A stretch of DNA of 64,000 nucleotides from Streptosporangiaceae bacterium (GTDB lineage Bacteria; Actinomycetota; Actinomycetes; Streptosporangiales; Streptosporangiaceae), in contig JAOPYH010000236.1 of NCBI GenBank assembly GCA_025964715.1, positions 1 to 64,000 of the forward strand, read 5' to 3'. A program made the translations under genes and the position numbers. This document shows positions 1 through 7,924 of the stretch, one piece after another. Below the pieces are notes generated by a model. The model had not been told where the DNA came from and searched no databases. It saw only the letters and a program-made list of their open reading frames with translations. Position 1 is the stretch's first letter; each line of letters begins with the position of its first letter.

Positions 1-650
1 TGTGAGGTACTCAGCGACCAGGCCCTCATGACCCGGTCGCCGGGGGTAACTAATCATCGCTGGGCAGCGTAGGACACTTCGAGGCCTCGTAACCAAAGTG
101 AACCGCCCCGAGTTCCGTGGCGACTCCAGTCTGCCCCGCCCTCGTGTACGAGCATCCGGTCATCGGCAGACCAGCGCGTTCGGTGGGCTGTCGATATCCC
201 GGGGGCTGGGGCGCCCTGGGCGGTGGCCTCGGCCGAGATCCGCCTCCCCCTCCGCATACGGTTGGGGGTAACCGCATGCCGGTCCCGGCGGCCTGCCGCC
301 CAGGGCGCAGGATATGAACGCTCGACTCGATTTCTACGGTCAAGTCGACCCGCCAGCCACGGTGATCCGGGCGGAGCGATCTCCAGCTTTGAGACTCGGT
401 CCCATAGCGACCGAAGCCCTGTCACGCGTTCACCCTGTTCATTGGGTCCGCCGTCGACGGGGTCCGGATCCCGGGGGTCAGGTCCATCCCGTTCGACCTG
501 GCTGCTGCGATCATCGACCCGTATACGATCACGGGCGGCTACAAGATCGCGACACGCGAGCTAACATCGAGCAAACACGGGTCGCAAACCGCCCCAAAAC
601 GGCGACCAGGGCTCCTCGTGATCTTCGAGAATGCCCAGGTCAGAGGGTGC

Positions 651-723
651 GCGCCCGGAGGGATTCGAACCCCCGACCGTCGGATTAGAAGTCCGATGCT
701 CTATCCGGCTGAGCTACGGGCGC
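651..723 (-). tRNA. tRNA-Arg (anticodon TCT)
   Basis: Minus strand GCGCCCGTAGCTCAGCCGGATAGAGCATCGGACTTCTAATCCGACGGTCGGGGGTTCGAATCCCTCCGGGCGC; complementary acceptor ends, TTCGAAT T-loop, anticodon loop CTTCTAA. Confidence 0.97.
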
Positions 724-830
724 CTGTTGCCGTCCGAGTGTAGAGCGCCCGCCGTGCGGTGTGCACGACCGTACCCACGCGTCGTAGATCACCCGCTCGG
801 ACCAGGCCTGACGTACGGAGTCGGGGCACG

Positions 831-2186
831 CTAAGCGGGCGGGAGGAGCACTCCGGGGTTGAGGAGACCGTGCGGGTCGAGGGCACGTTTGATGGCCCGC
901 ATGGCGGCGATCTCGGCGGGGGAGCGGCTCAGTCCCAGCCACGGGGCCTTGGCCCGGCCCACGCCGTGCTCCGCGCTGACGCTTCCCCGGGCCGAGGCCA
1001 CTCGGCGCAGCACCATTTCGGTGAGCTCCTGGACCCGATCGCCGGCGCCCATGAGATTGACGTGGATGTTGCCCTCCGCCAGATGGCCGAAGAGGTACGT
1101 CGTCGAGAGCCCGGCCAGGAGGCCGTCCAGGTCCCGGACGACGTCGGCGAGAGCGGGCAGTGGCACGGCGACGTCGAGCTTGAGCGGCACGCCCTCCGCG
1201 TTGATGGCCTCCGTGTGACCTTCCCGATAGGCGCAGAGCCGTTGCCGATCGGCCGCGTCCACGGCGACCGCCGTGTCCCGTACGTCGGTGAGATCCTCCA
1301 GCGCGGCGAAGAGCTCATCAGTGGGAGCTTTGCGGGCCGCGCATTCCACCAGCAGATACACCGGGTAGGACCGGGCGAACGGCCGCGGCAGGCGGAGGGA
1401 GCGGCAGACCAACTCGAGCCCGCTGGCGAAGAAGAACTCCGCCAACTCCAGCGACTCGAGACCGCGCAGGCCGGACAGCACCGCGATGGCCGCCTCGAGC
1501 GAGTCGAGCGCCAGTAGTGCGGTGACCCGGCCCTCCAGCCGCGGGACCAGGCGCAGCCGGGCCTGGGTGACGATGCCGAGCGTGCCCTCGCTTCCGACGA
1601 GCAGTCCCGCCAGGTCGTAGCCGGTGTTGTCCTTGGGCAGCCCGGTGAGCCGTTCGATGACGCTCCCGTCGGCCAGGACGGCCTCGAGCCCGGCCACGTT
1701 GGCTCTGGTGGTGCCGTGCCGCAGGACCCGCTCGCCCCCGGCGTTGGTCGCGAGCATGCCGCCGATCGTGGCCGAGTCGCGGGCCGCGAAGTCCACCCCG
1801 AAGTCGAGCCCCTGCGCCCGTACCCGCCGCTGGAGGTCCGCAAGAGGCACTCCGGCCCCTGCCGTGATCTGCATGGCAGCGGTGTCGAGGGGGCCCAGTG
1901 CGGTGAGCCTGCGGAGAGACAGCACGACCTCGCCGCCGGCCGGCACCCCACCGCCGACGAGGCCGGTGTTGCCGCCCTGCGGCACGATCCGCGCGCCCTC
2001 GCCGGCGCAGAGGCTCATGACCTCGGCGACCTCGGCGGTGCTCCCCGGCCGGACCACCAGGCGGGCCCGACCCGTGAAGCGCCCCGTGAAGTCCGTCGTG
2101 TACGACGAGGTCAACTGCGGATCGGTGAGTACGTGCGGGTGCCCCAGCACCGAGGCGAGTTGAGCGGCGAGCGGATCGGTGTCCAT
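831..2186 (-). CDS. FAD-binding oxidase, GlcD / D-lactate dehydrogenase-like (FAD_binding_4 + FAD-oxidase C)
   Basis: 451 aa; RIVPQGGNTGLVGGG FAD-binding motif and C-terminal GSVSAEHGVGRAK typical of GlcD/VAO-type oxidases. Confidence 0.9.
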   Translation of the reverse strand: MDTDPLAAQLASVLGHPHVLTDPQLTSSYTTDFTGRFTGRARLVVRPGSTAEVAEVMSLCAGEGARIVPQGGNTGLVGGGVPAGGEVVLSLRRLTALGPLDTAAMQITAGAGVPLADLQRRVRAQGLDFGVDFAARDSATIGGMLATNAGGERVLRHGTTRANVAGLEAVLADGSVIERLTGLPKDNTGYDLAGLLVGSEGTLGIVTQARLRLVPRLEGRVTALLALDSLEAAIAVLSGLRGLESLELAEFFFASGLELVCRSLRLPRPFARSYPVYLLVECAARKAPTDELFAALEDLTDVRDTAVAVDAADRQRLCAYREGHTEAINAEGVPLKLDVAVPLPALADVVRDLDGLLAGLSTTYLFGHLAEGNIHVNLMGAGDRVQELTEMVLRRVASARGSVSAEHGVGRAKAPWLGLSRSPAEIAAMRAIKRALDPHGLLNPGVLLPPA

Positions 2187-2207
2187 AAAGCTCTATCGTC
2201 TAGCACT

Positions 2208-3065
2208 ATGACGGTGGACCAGGAAGTGCCTCTGTGTGGCGGCGACGTGACCGAGGGCGTCGTACGGCTCGGCGACACGGTCCGCCGGCCGGTGCGCCCG
2301 CACACTGCGGCCGTCCACGGACTTCTGCGGCACCTGGAGGAGGCCGGCTTCGAGGGCGCACCCAGGGCATTGGGCGTCGACGACCGGGGTCGCGAAGTCC
2401 TGAGCTGGATGCCCGGGGAGACCCCGCAGCGCCCGCTGCCGGGCTACGCGGTCACCGACGAGACGCTGGTCGCGCTCGCCAGGCTGCTGCGCCGGTTCCA
2501 TGACGCCGCGAGCTCCTATGACCCGCCCGCCGACGCCGCCTGGGACATCGCGGCAACCTCGAACCTGGACGGCGACCCCGAGCTCATCGGCCACTGCGAC
2601 GTCACGCCCGCGAACGTGGTCTTCCGCGGCGGGGTCCCTTACGCGTTCATCGACTTCGACCTCGCCCGGCCCACCACCCGGCTGTTCGACGTGGTGACGA
2701 CGCTGCGGCACTGGGCGCCGATCGCCGACCCCGCCGACCGGGATCCGCTGCAGCGCAACGCCGATGTGGGGCACCGGCTCGCGCTCTTCTGCGCCGCCTA
2801 CGGCCTGGATCCGGAGCGGCGGCGCGAAGTGCTCCCGGCCGCCCGCATCAGATTCGAACGGTCGTACGCCGCGATGCGCACCAGGGCGGAGCGCGAGGGT
2901 GGGAGCTGGGCCCGGATGTGGCGCCTGGGTGCGGGCGAGCACATCCGCCGTGCCCAGGACTGGCTCGAGCGCAGCTGGGACGAGCTGGACGCGCACCTCC
3001 TCTGCCCAGCCCGCGCGCATGTCCACACGGTCGAAGCGAAGCTGCCTCATGCCCGCGACACCTGA
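2208..3065 (+). CDS. Aminoglycoside/choline phosphotransferase-family protein
   Basis: In-frame ATG at 2208; catalytic-loop-like GHCDVTPANVVF and IDFDLA. Confidence 0.8.
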   Translation: MTVDQEVPLCGGDVTEGVVRLGDTVRRPVRPHTAAVHGLLRHLEEAGFEGAPRALGVDDRGREVLSWMPGETPQRPLPGYAVTDETLVALARLLRRFHDAASSYDPPADAAWDIAATSNLDGDPELIGHCDVTPANVVFRGGVPYAFIDFDLARPTTRLFDVVTTLRHWAPIADPADRDPLQRNADVGHRLALFCAAYGLDPERRREVLPAARIRFERSYAAMRTRAEREGGSWARMWRLGAGEHIRRAQDWLERSWDELDAHLLCPARAHVHTVEAKLPHARDT

Positions 3066-4173
3066 GCCCGGTCCTCTGGGGTCCACGGCGGCTGCGAACA
3101 CGGCCGGGCTGTTGCTCGGCTTCGCGCTCGACCGGCTGGTCCGCGACCCCAGACGAGGTCACCCGGTCGCGGTCTTCGGCCGCGCGGCGGCCGCTCTGGA
3201 GGCCCGGGTGTACGCCGACTCCAGGAGCGCCGGAGTGCTGTACACGGGCATGTGCGTCACCGGAGCCGTCGCGCTCGGCCTGGTGGCCGAACGGCTGGTC
3301 AAGGGCCGGACGCCACTGGCTCGTACGGCGGTGACCGCCGCGGCCACCTGGGCCGTATTGGGCGGGAGCTCCCTGGCCCGTGAGGGCACATTCATGGCCC
3401 GCGCGCTCGAGGACGCCGAAAAGCCGGCCCCGGCCGATTGCGCGGAGGCCGATGGTCTGATGGCGGCCAGGGCCCGGCTCTCGCACCTGTGCGCCCGCGA
3501 TCCGCGGGGACTGGACGCCAAGGCACTCGCGCGCGCGACCGTGGAGTCGATCGCCGAGAACACCTCGGACGCCGCCGTGGCACCGCTCCTGTGGGGCGCC
3601 GTCGCCGGGGTGCCGGGTCTGCTGGCCTACCGTGCCATCAACACGCTCGACGCCATGGTGGGCTATCGCAGCGCGCGCTATGAGAACTTCGGCTGGGCGT
3701 CCGCGCGTCTCGACGACCTCGCCAACTGGGTCCCCGCGCGGGCGACCGGGCTGCTCACCGTCGCCTGCGCGCCGTTCGCCCGCACTTCCTCGCCCGCCGA
3801 GCCGTCCGGCCGGCGCGGGCCTGACCGTGGAGCCATGCTGACGGCGATCACCCGGTCGTACGCGGTGCTGCGGCGGGATGGCGGTGCGCACCCGAGCCCC
3901 AACGCCGGCCGCTGCGAAGCCGCCTTCGCCGGTGCGCTTGGTGTACGCCTCGGTGGAGTGAACGTCTATGGCGGAAAGGTCGAGCGGCGCCCTGAGCTGG
4001 GGGACGGGCCTCCCCCGGAGGTGGGTGACATCCGCCGGGCCGTCCGTCTCTCGCGAGCGGTCACCGTTGCCGCCGCCGCCCTTTCCGCAGGGATCTCATG
4101 GGGTGATCTCGGGTCTCGTCGAGCGAGGCGCTCCGCTGTCGATACTGGCGCCCGGCGGCTCCCGCTAGGGTGA
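3049..4173 (+). CDS. cobD: Adenosylcobinamide-phosphate synthase CobD/CbiB-like
   Basis: ALDRLVRDPRRGHPVAVFGR, ESIAENTSDAAVAPL, YRAINTLDAMVGYRSARYENFGWASARLDDLANWVPAR motifs of the CobD/CbiB family. Confidence 0.93.
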   Translation: MPATPEPGPLGSTAAANTAGLLLGFALDRLVRDPRRGHPVAVFGRAAAALEARVYADSRSAGVLYTGMCVTGAVALGLVAERLVKGRTPLARTAVTAAATWAVLGGSSLAREGTFMARALEDAEKPAPADCAEADGLMAARARLSHLCARDPRGLDAKALARATVESIAENTSDAAVAPLLWGAVAGVPGLLAYRAINTLDAMVGYRSARYENFGWASARLDDLANWVPARATGLLTVACAPFARTSSPAEPSGRRGPDRGAMLTAITRSYAVLRRDGGAHPSPNAGRCEAAFAGALGVRLGGVNVYGGKVERRPELGDGPPPEVGDIRRAVRLSRAVTVAAAALSAGISWGDLGSRRARRSAVDTGARRLPLG

Positions 4174-4201
4174 TCGTTTGGACCGCCAGGAGGATCTTCC
4201 A

Positions 4202-4783
4202 ATGACCGAGCCGCGGCACACTCTCATCGTCCCGATCATGCAGGCCCGCATGCCGGTGGAGCTTCAGCTGGAGTGGCCGCCCGGGCCGGAGGCCGTACCG
4301 CTGCGCGAGCCGTTCGCCGGCGATCTGTACGTCTCCTACGCGCTCGAGCTGCCGGAAGGCTTTGGAGCACAGGGCTACGAGTCGCAAGCATTTGAGTACG
4401 TGACCCGGCGGCACTGTGCCGAGCTGGGCATGACCCCGGAGTCACTGCGCACCGTGGCGGTCGCCAACCTGCGGAGGCTGCGCCCGGACCTTGCCATCAA
4501 CTGGTACCCGGACGCCCGGGCGGTGTCCGTGGGCATAGGCAACGATCTGGAGGCCGGCCTGCTCCTCGATGACTCGCTCATCGAAAAGCTCGCGCAGGAC
4601 CTGGACGGCGACCTGGTCGTCGCGGTGCCTTCACGTGAGGTCCTCATGGCGACCGGGACGGAGCATCCGGACGGGCTGGAAAAGCTCCGGTGGGCGGTCG
4701 GCAAGGTATGGCCGGAGGGCCGCGACCTTCTCACCCGAGACCTGCTCGTGCGCAGAAGCGGCACCTGGGAGGTCCTGCGCTAG
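4202..4783 (+). CDS. Conserved hypothetical protein (DUF1444-like)
   Basis: Long ORF with high-GC3 codon usage following CobD; sequence resembles DUF1444 proteins from memory, not verified. ATG at 4202 preceded by a purine-rich stretch. Confidence 0.7.
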   Translation: MTEPRHTLIVPIMQARMPVELQLEWPPGPEAVPLREPFAGDLYVSYALELPEGFGAQGYESQAFEYVTRRHCAELGMTPESLRTVAVANLRRLRPDLAINWYPDARAVSVGIGNDLEAGLLLDDSLIEKLAQDLDGDLVVAVPSREVLMATGTEHPDGLEKLRWAVGKVWPEGRDLLTRDLLVRRSGTWEVLR

Positions 4784-4815
4784 CGTCCTGGTGCGGCGTC
4801 CTGGTGCAGCGACCG

Positions 4816-5889
4816 TCAGGCCATCGGAGAGGTCCTCGGATCAGGCAGCGTCACGACGGCGCGGTCCTGCGATGAACGGATCGCGGCCTCGATGACCTCC
4901 AGCCCGGTGACGGCGTCGGCCAGCGCGACGGGAGGCGGGGCCTCACCGCGCAGGGCCCGCCCCACACCGGCGTAGAACTCCTGATAGGCGCCCGGCTCGG
5001 TGGCTACGGGCCGCGCCGCCTCAGGAGTGCCGACCTGTCCGTACGACTCCGGCGCGGTCAGGCCCCAGCCCTCCTCGCGCGGGGTTCGTCCGGCGCGGAG
5101 CGCGTCCTCCTGTCCGTCCATGCCGTACGAGACATAACCGGCGGTGTCTGCGAGCACCCGGAACCGAGGCCCGGGCTGTGGGCTCATCGCGCTCATCCAC
5201 AGGTGCGACCGCTCCCCACCAGGGTGGGTCAGTGCCACGAAGGCGTCATCGGGCACCGCGGCCCCGTGTCTGCGGACGTCGAGTTCGGCATAGACCGTCA
5301 GCGGCCGGCCGTACAGTGTCAGCGCCTGGTCGATGAGGTGAGAGCCGAGGTCGTACAGGATCCCGCCGGCCTCGGCCGGGTCGGTGTTCTCCTTCCAGCC
5401 GGGCTTTATCCGGGGACGCCAGCGCTCGAACCGGGACTCGAAGCCGTGCACGGCGCCGAGAGCGCCCTCGTCGATGAGCCTGCGGACCGTACGGAAGTCA
5501 CCGTCCCAGCGGCGGTTGTGGAAGGGCACGACCAGCAGACCACGTTCCGCCGCGAGGACGCCCAGTTGCCGGGCGTCCTCCGCCGTGGCCGCCACCGGCT
5601 TGTCCACCACCACCGGCAGCCCCGCCTCCAGCGCCGAGCGGGTCAAGGGCACGTGCAGCCGGTTCGGTGTGGTGACCACCACCAGGTCATACGACTCGGC
5701 CGTCTGCCAGATGCGGTCCGCGCGGTCCACCACCTCGGTCCCCGGGTAACGGGTCCGTACGGCCTCGCTGCGCTCGGGGTCGGAGGTCACGACGGCGGAC
5801 AGGGAAAAGCCTGGGACGGACGAGATCAGCGGGGCGTGGAACACCGCGCCTCCCGTGCCGTATCCGATCAGGGCGACACGTAGCGACAT
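4816..5889 (-). CDS. Gfo/Idh/MocA family oxidoreductase
   Basis: N-terminal Rossmann fold VALIGYGTGGAVFHAPLI; VDKPVAATAEDA; GGILYDLGSHLIDQ. Confidence 0.92.
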   Translation of the reverse strand: MSLRVALIGYGTGGAVFHAPLISSVPGFSLSAVVTSDPERSEAVRTRYPGTEVVDRADRIWQTAESYDLVVVTTPNRLHVPLTRSALEAGLPVVVDKPVAATAEDARQLGVLAAERGLLVVPFHNRRWDGDFRTVRRLIDEGALGAVHGFESRFERWRPRIKPGWKENTDPAEAGGILYDLGSHLIDQALTLYGRPLTVYAELDVRRHGAAVPDDAFVALTHPGGERSHLWMSAMSPQPGPRFRVLADTAGYVSYGMDGQEDALRAGRTPREEGWGLTAPESYGQVGTPEAARPVATEPGAYQEFYAGVGRALRGEAPPPVALADAVTGLEVIEAAIRSSQDRAVVTLPDPRTSPMA

Positions 5890-6945
5890 ATGTCGATGAT
5901 GGCGGATCTCGCCACCGGCCCGCCCCCTGCCCTGATCTCGCGGTTGTTCACGCTCGCCCATACGCTTGGCGCGGCACCGGAACGAGGAGCGGTCATGGAT
6001 GCGACGCAGGACGTGCTGGGTCCCGGTTATGAGGCGATGAGACTGCCGCTGGGTGAGGACGCCGAGGGGCAGGTCGTCGCCACTCTGGTGCGGCGGCGCG
6101 CGCCGGAGCGCACTGGCCGCGCGGTTCTGTACGTGCACGGCTTCACCGACTATTTCTTCCAAACGCACCTCGCCGACTTCTACGTCGAGCGGGGGTACGA
6201 CTTCTATGCGTTGGACCTGCGGAAGTACGGGCGGTCGCTCCTGGGCCACCAGACGCCCAACTTCATCCACAGCCTGTCGGACTACTTTCCCGAGCTGGAC
6301 GAGGCCGTACGGATCATTCGCGAGGACCACGATGTCCTGCTGCTGAACGGTCACTCGACCGGGGGGCTCCTCACCGCGCTCTGGGCCGACCGGGTCAAGG
6401 GCAAGGGTCTGATCGACGGGCTCTTCCTGAACAGCCCATTCCTCGACATCAACGCCCACGCCGTGATGAGGCGGGTCGGGGCCGGCCTGGCCCATATGCT
6501 CCGTCGCCCCCGCCCCATGGCGAAGCTGCCCGCGTCCGTGTCCGAGCTCTACCCGCGCAGCATCCATCGCGACCACGACGGGGAGTGGGACTTCGACCTG
6601 GCCTGGAAGCCCATCGAGGGATTCCCCGTTCGCGCCGCCTGGCTGGCGGCCGTGCGCCGTGGTCAGCTGCGGGTGCACGCCGGTCTCGAGGTGGACGTGC
6701 CGATCCTGGTGATGTGCTCCACCCGCAGCGTCAAGCCCAGGCCCGGGGCGGACCGGCTCACCAGCGCGGACGCTGTACTCAACGTCGAGCACATCGCCCG
6801 CTGGTCCGTTCAGCTGGGCCCGCACGTTTCGCTCGTACGGATCGACGGCGGCCTCCATGACCTGGTGCTGTCGGCGGAGCCCGCGCGTAAGAGGACCTTC
6901 GCCGAGCTGGACCTGTGGATGAGCGCCTATATCCGGCGGCTCTAA
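5890..6945 (+). CDS. Alpha/beta hydrolase (serine aminopeptidase / lysophospholipase-like)
   Basis: VLYVHGFTDYFF, LLNGHSTGGLL nucleophile elbow, late His (DGGLHDL). Confidence 0.88.
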   Translation: MSMMADLATGPPPALISRLFTLAHTLGAAPERGAVMDATQDVLGPGYEAMRLPLGEDAEGQVVATLVRRRAPERTGRAVLYVHGFTDYFFQTHLADFYVERGYDFYALDLRKYGRSLLGHQTPNFIHSLSDYFPELDEAVRIIREDHDVLLLNGHSTGGLLTALWADRVKGKGLIDGLFLNSPFLDINAHAVMRRVGAGLAHMLRRPRPMAKLPASVSELYPRSIHRDHDGEWDFDLAWKPIEGFPVRAAWLAAVRRGQLRVHAGLEVDVPILVMCSTRSVKPRPGADRLTSADAVLNVEHIARWSVQLGPHVSLVRIDGGLHDLVLSAEPARKRTFAELDLWMSAYIRRL

Positions 6946-6975
6946 CCGGCATGCCGGTCCAGCGGTTTATCGCTC

Positions 6976-7160
6976 ATGTTCGGGGCCTGCATGGAGCTGG
7001 CCGAGGACCTTTCCGCTGCCATCGATCTGGGCGAGGCGGCGCTGGCGCGGCTGGTTCACCGGGTGGATCAGTCGGGTGAGGTGCAGCGGTGGGGATTCCC
7101 CTGCACGACCGCGTGGCACCCGAGCCACCCGAGCCACCCGAGCCGCCTGAACCGCCTGAA
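6976..7160 (+). pseudogene. Possible degenerate DUF222/HNH (13E12-like) N-terminal fragment
   Basis: Translation MELAEDLSAAIDLGEAALARLVHRVDQSGEVQRWGFPCTTAW resembles the DUF222 N-terminus; the frame then runs into a 9-bp repeat tract and loses homology-like character. Confidence 0.35.
7116..7160. repeat. Short tandem repeat, ~9-bp unit (CCACCCGAG / CCGCCTGAA), five units
   Basis: Direct reading: gcacccgag ccacccgag ccacccgag ccgcctgaa ccgcctgaa; one frame gives (PEP)n-type linker. Confidence 0.8.
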
Positions 7161-7271
7161 CCGCCGGACAGCGAGACCGGCGACGACCTCGGCGACGACG
7201 GCGCGACCCACTCCGAAGGCCCGCAGAAGGCCCCTGACCAGGTCGGTGGCGGGGGCGACGGTGATGCCCCC

Positions 7272-7799
7272 TCAGCCGGCGGGGTGGGTCTTCACCAGCT
7301 GGTACATGGCGTGGTCCTGCCACCGGCCGCCGATGTTGAGGTACGCCGGCGCCAGGCCGAAGCGGACGAACCCGTTGCCTTCGAGCACGCGCTGCGACCT
7401 GACGTTGTGAAGCAGGGTCTCCGCCTGCACCCGGTGCAGCCCCAAATCCTCGAAGGCCACACCCACGATCTCGCGCACCGCCGCGGTGGCGAAGCCGCGA
7501 CCATTGTCGGCGGCGCTCACCCAGTAGCCCAGACAGCACGACTGGAAGCAGCCACGCACGATGCCACTCAACGTGATGCGTCCAATCACGCGGCCGGAGT
7601 CACCAAGGATGACGTGAGGCAGCGTCGATGCCTGCTCGTGCCGCTCGAGCGCGTCTCGGATGACAGCGTGTTGGCCGTCCACCGTGAAGTACTCCTCGCC
7701 CCGGATCGGCTCCCATGGTGCGAGGAAGTCGCGGTTGAGGCTGAGCAACTCCGCCAGGACGGGCGCATCGTCGAGAGTGACAAGTCGAGTGGCGCTCAT
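7272..7799 (-). CDS. GNAT family N-acetyltransferase (RimJ/RimL type)
   Basis: VIGRITLSGIVRG...GYWVSAADNGRGFATAAVREIVGVAFEDLGLHRVQAETLLHNVRSQRVLEGNGF; alternative upstream start at 7838. Confidence 0.9.
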   Translation of the reverse strand: MSATRLVTLDDAPVLAELLSLNRDFLAPWEPIRGEEYFTVDGQHAVIRDALERHEQASTLPHVILGDSGRVIGRITLSGIVRGCFQSCCLGYWVSAADNGRGFATAAVREIVGVAFEDLGLHRVQAETLLHNVRSQRVLEGNGFVRFGLAPAYLNIGGRWQDHAMYQLVKTHPAG

Positions 7800-7873
7800 C
7801 CGCCCATGATCCAGACAGGACAGTCCTAGCTCAGACATTTCACCCCCCGCGCTGTCTCTGCCGCACCCAGAGC

Positions 7874-7908
7874 GGACGCCCTGCCCCGGTTAAAGGGGCG
7901 GGGCGTCC
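7874..7908 (-). terminator. Rho-independent-type hairpin downstream of the PIG-L gene
   Basis: 14-bp perfect stem GGACGCCCTGCCCC / GGGGCAGGGCGTCC-type (read ggacgccctgcccc ggttaaa ggggcggggcgtcc; one internal T-G wobble). Confidence 0.7.
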
Positions 7909-7924
7909 GGCCATCTGCGGGCGG

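Noticed and set aside
631-834. ORF MPRSEGARPEGFEPPTVGLEVRCSIRLSYG...
   Set aside because: Translation of the antisense of tRNA-Arg; a well-known spurious annotation pattern.
2208-3065. Clinical aminoglycoside-resistance gene
   Set aside because: Only the generic APH/choline-kinase fold motifs are visible; no basis for assigning an antibiotic substrate.
7116-7160. Possible CRISPR-like repeat
   Set aside because: Units are 9 bp, contiguous and without spacers; it is a minisatellite-type coding-like repeat, not CRISPR. No CRISPR array or cas genes were seen anywhere in the window.
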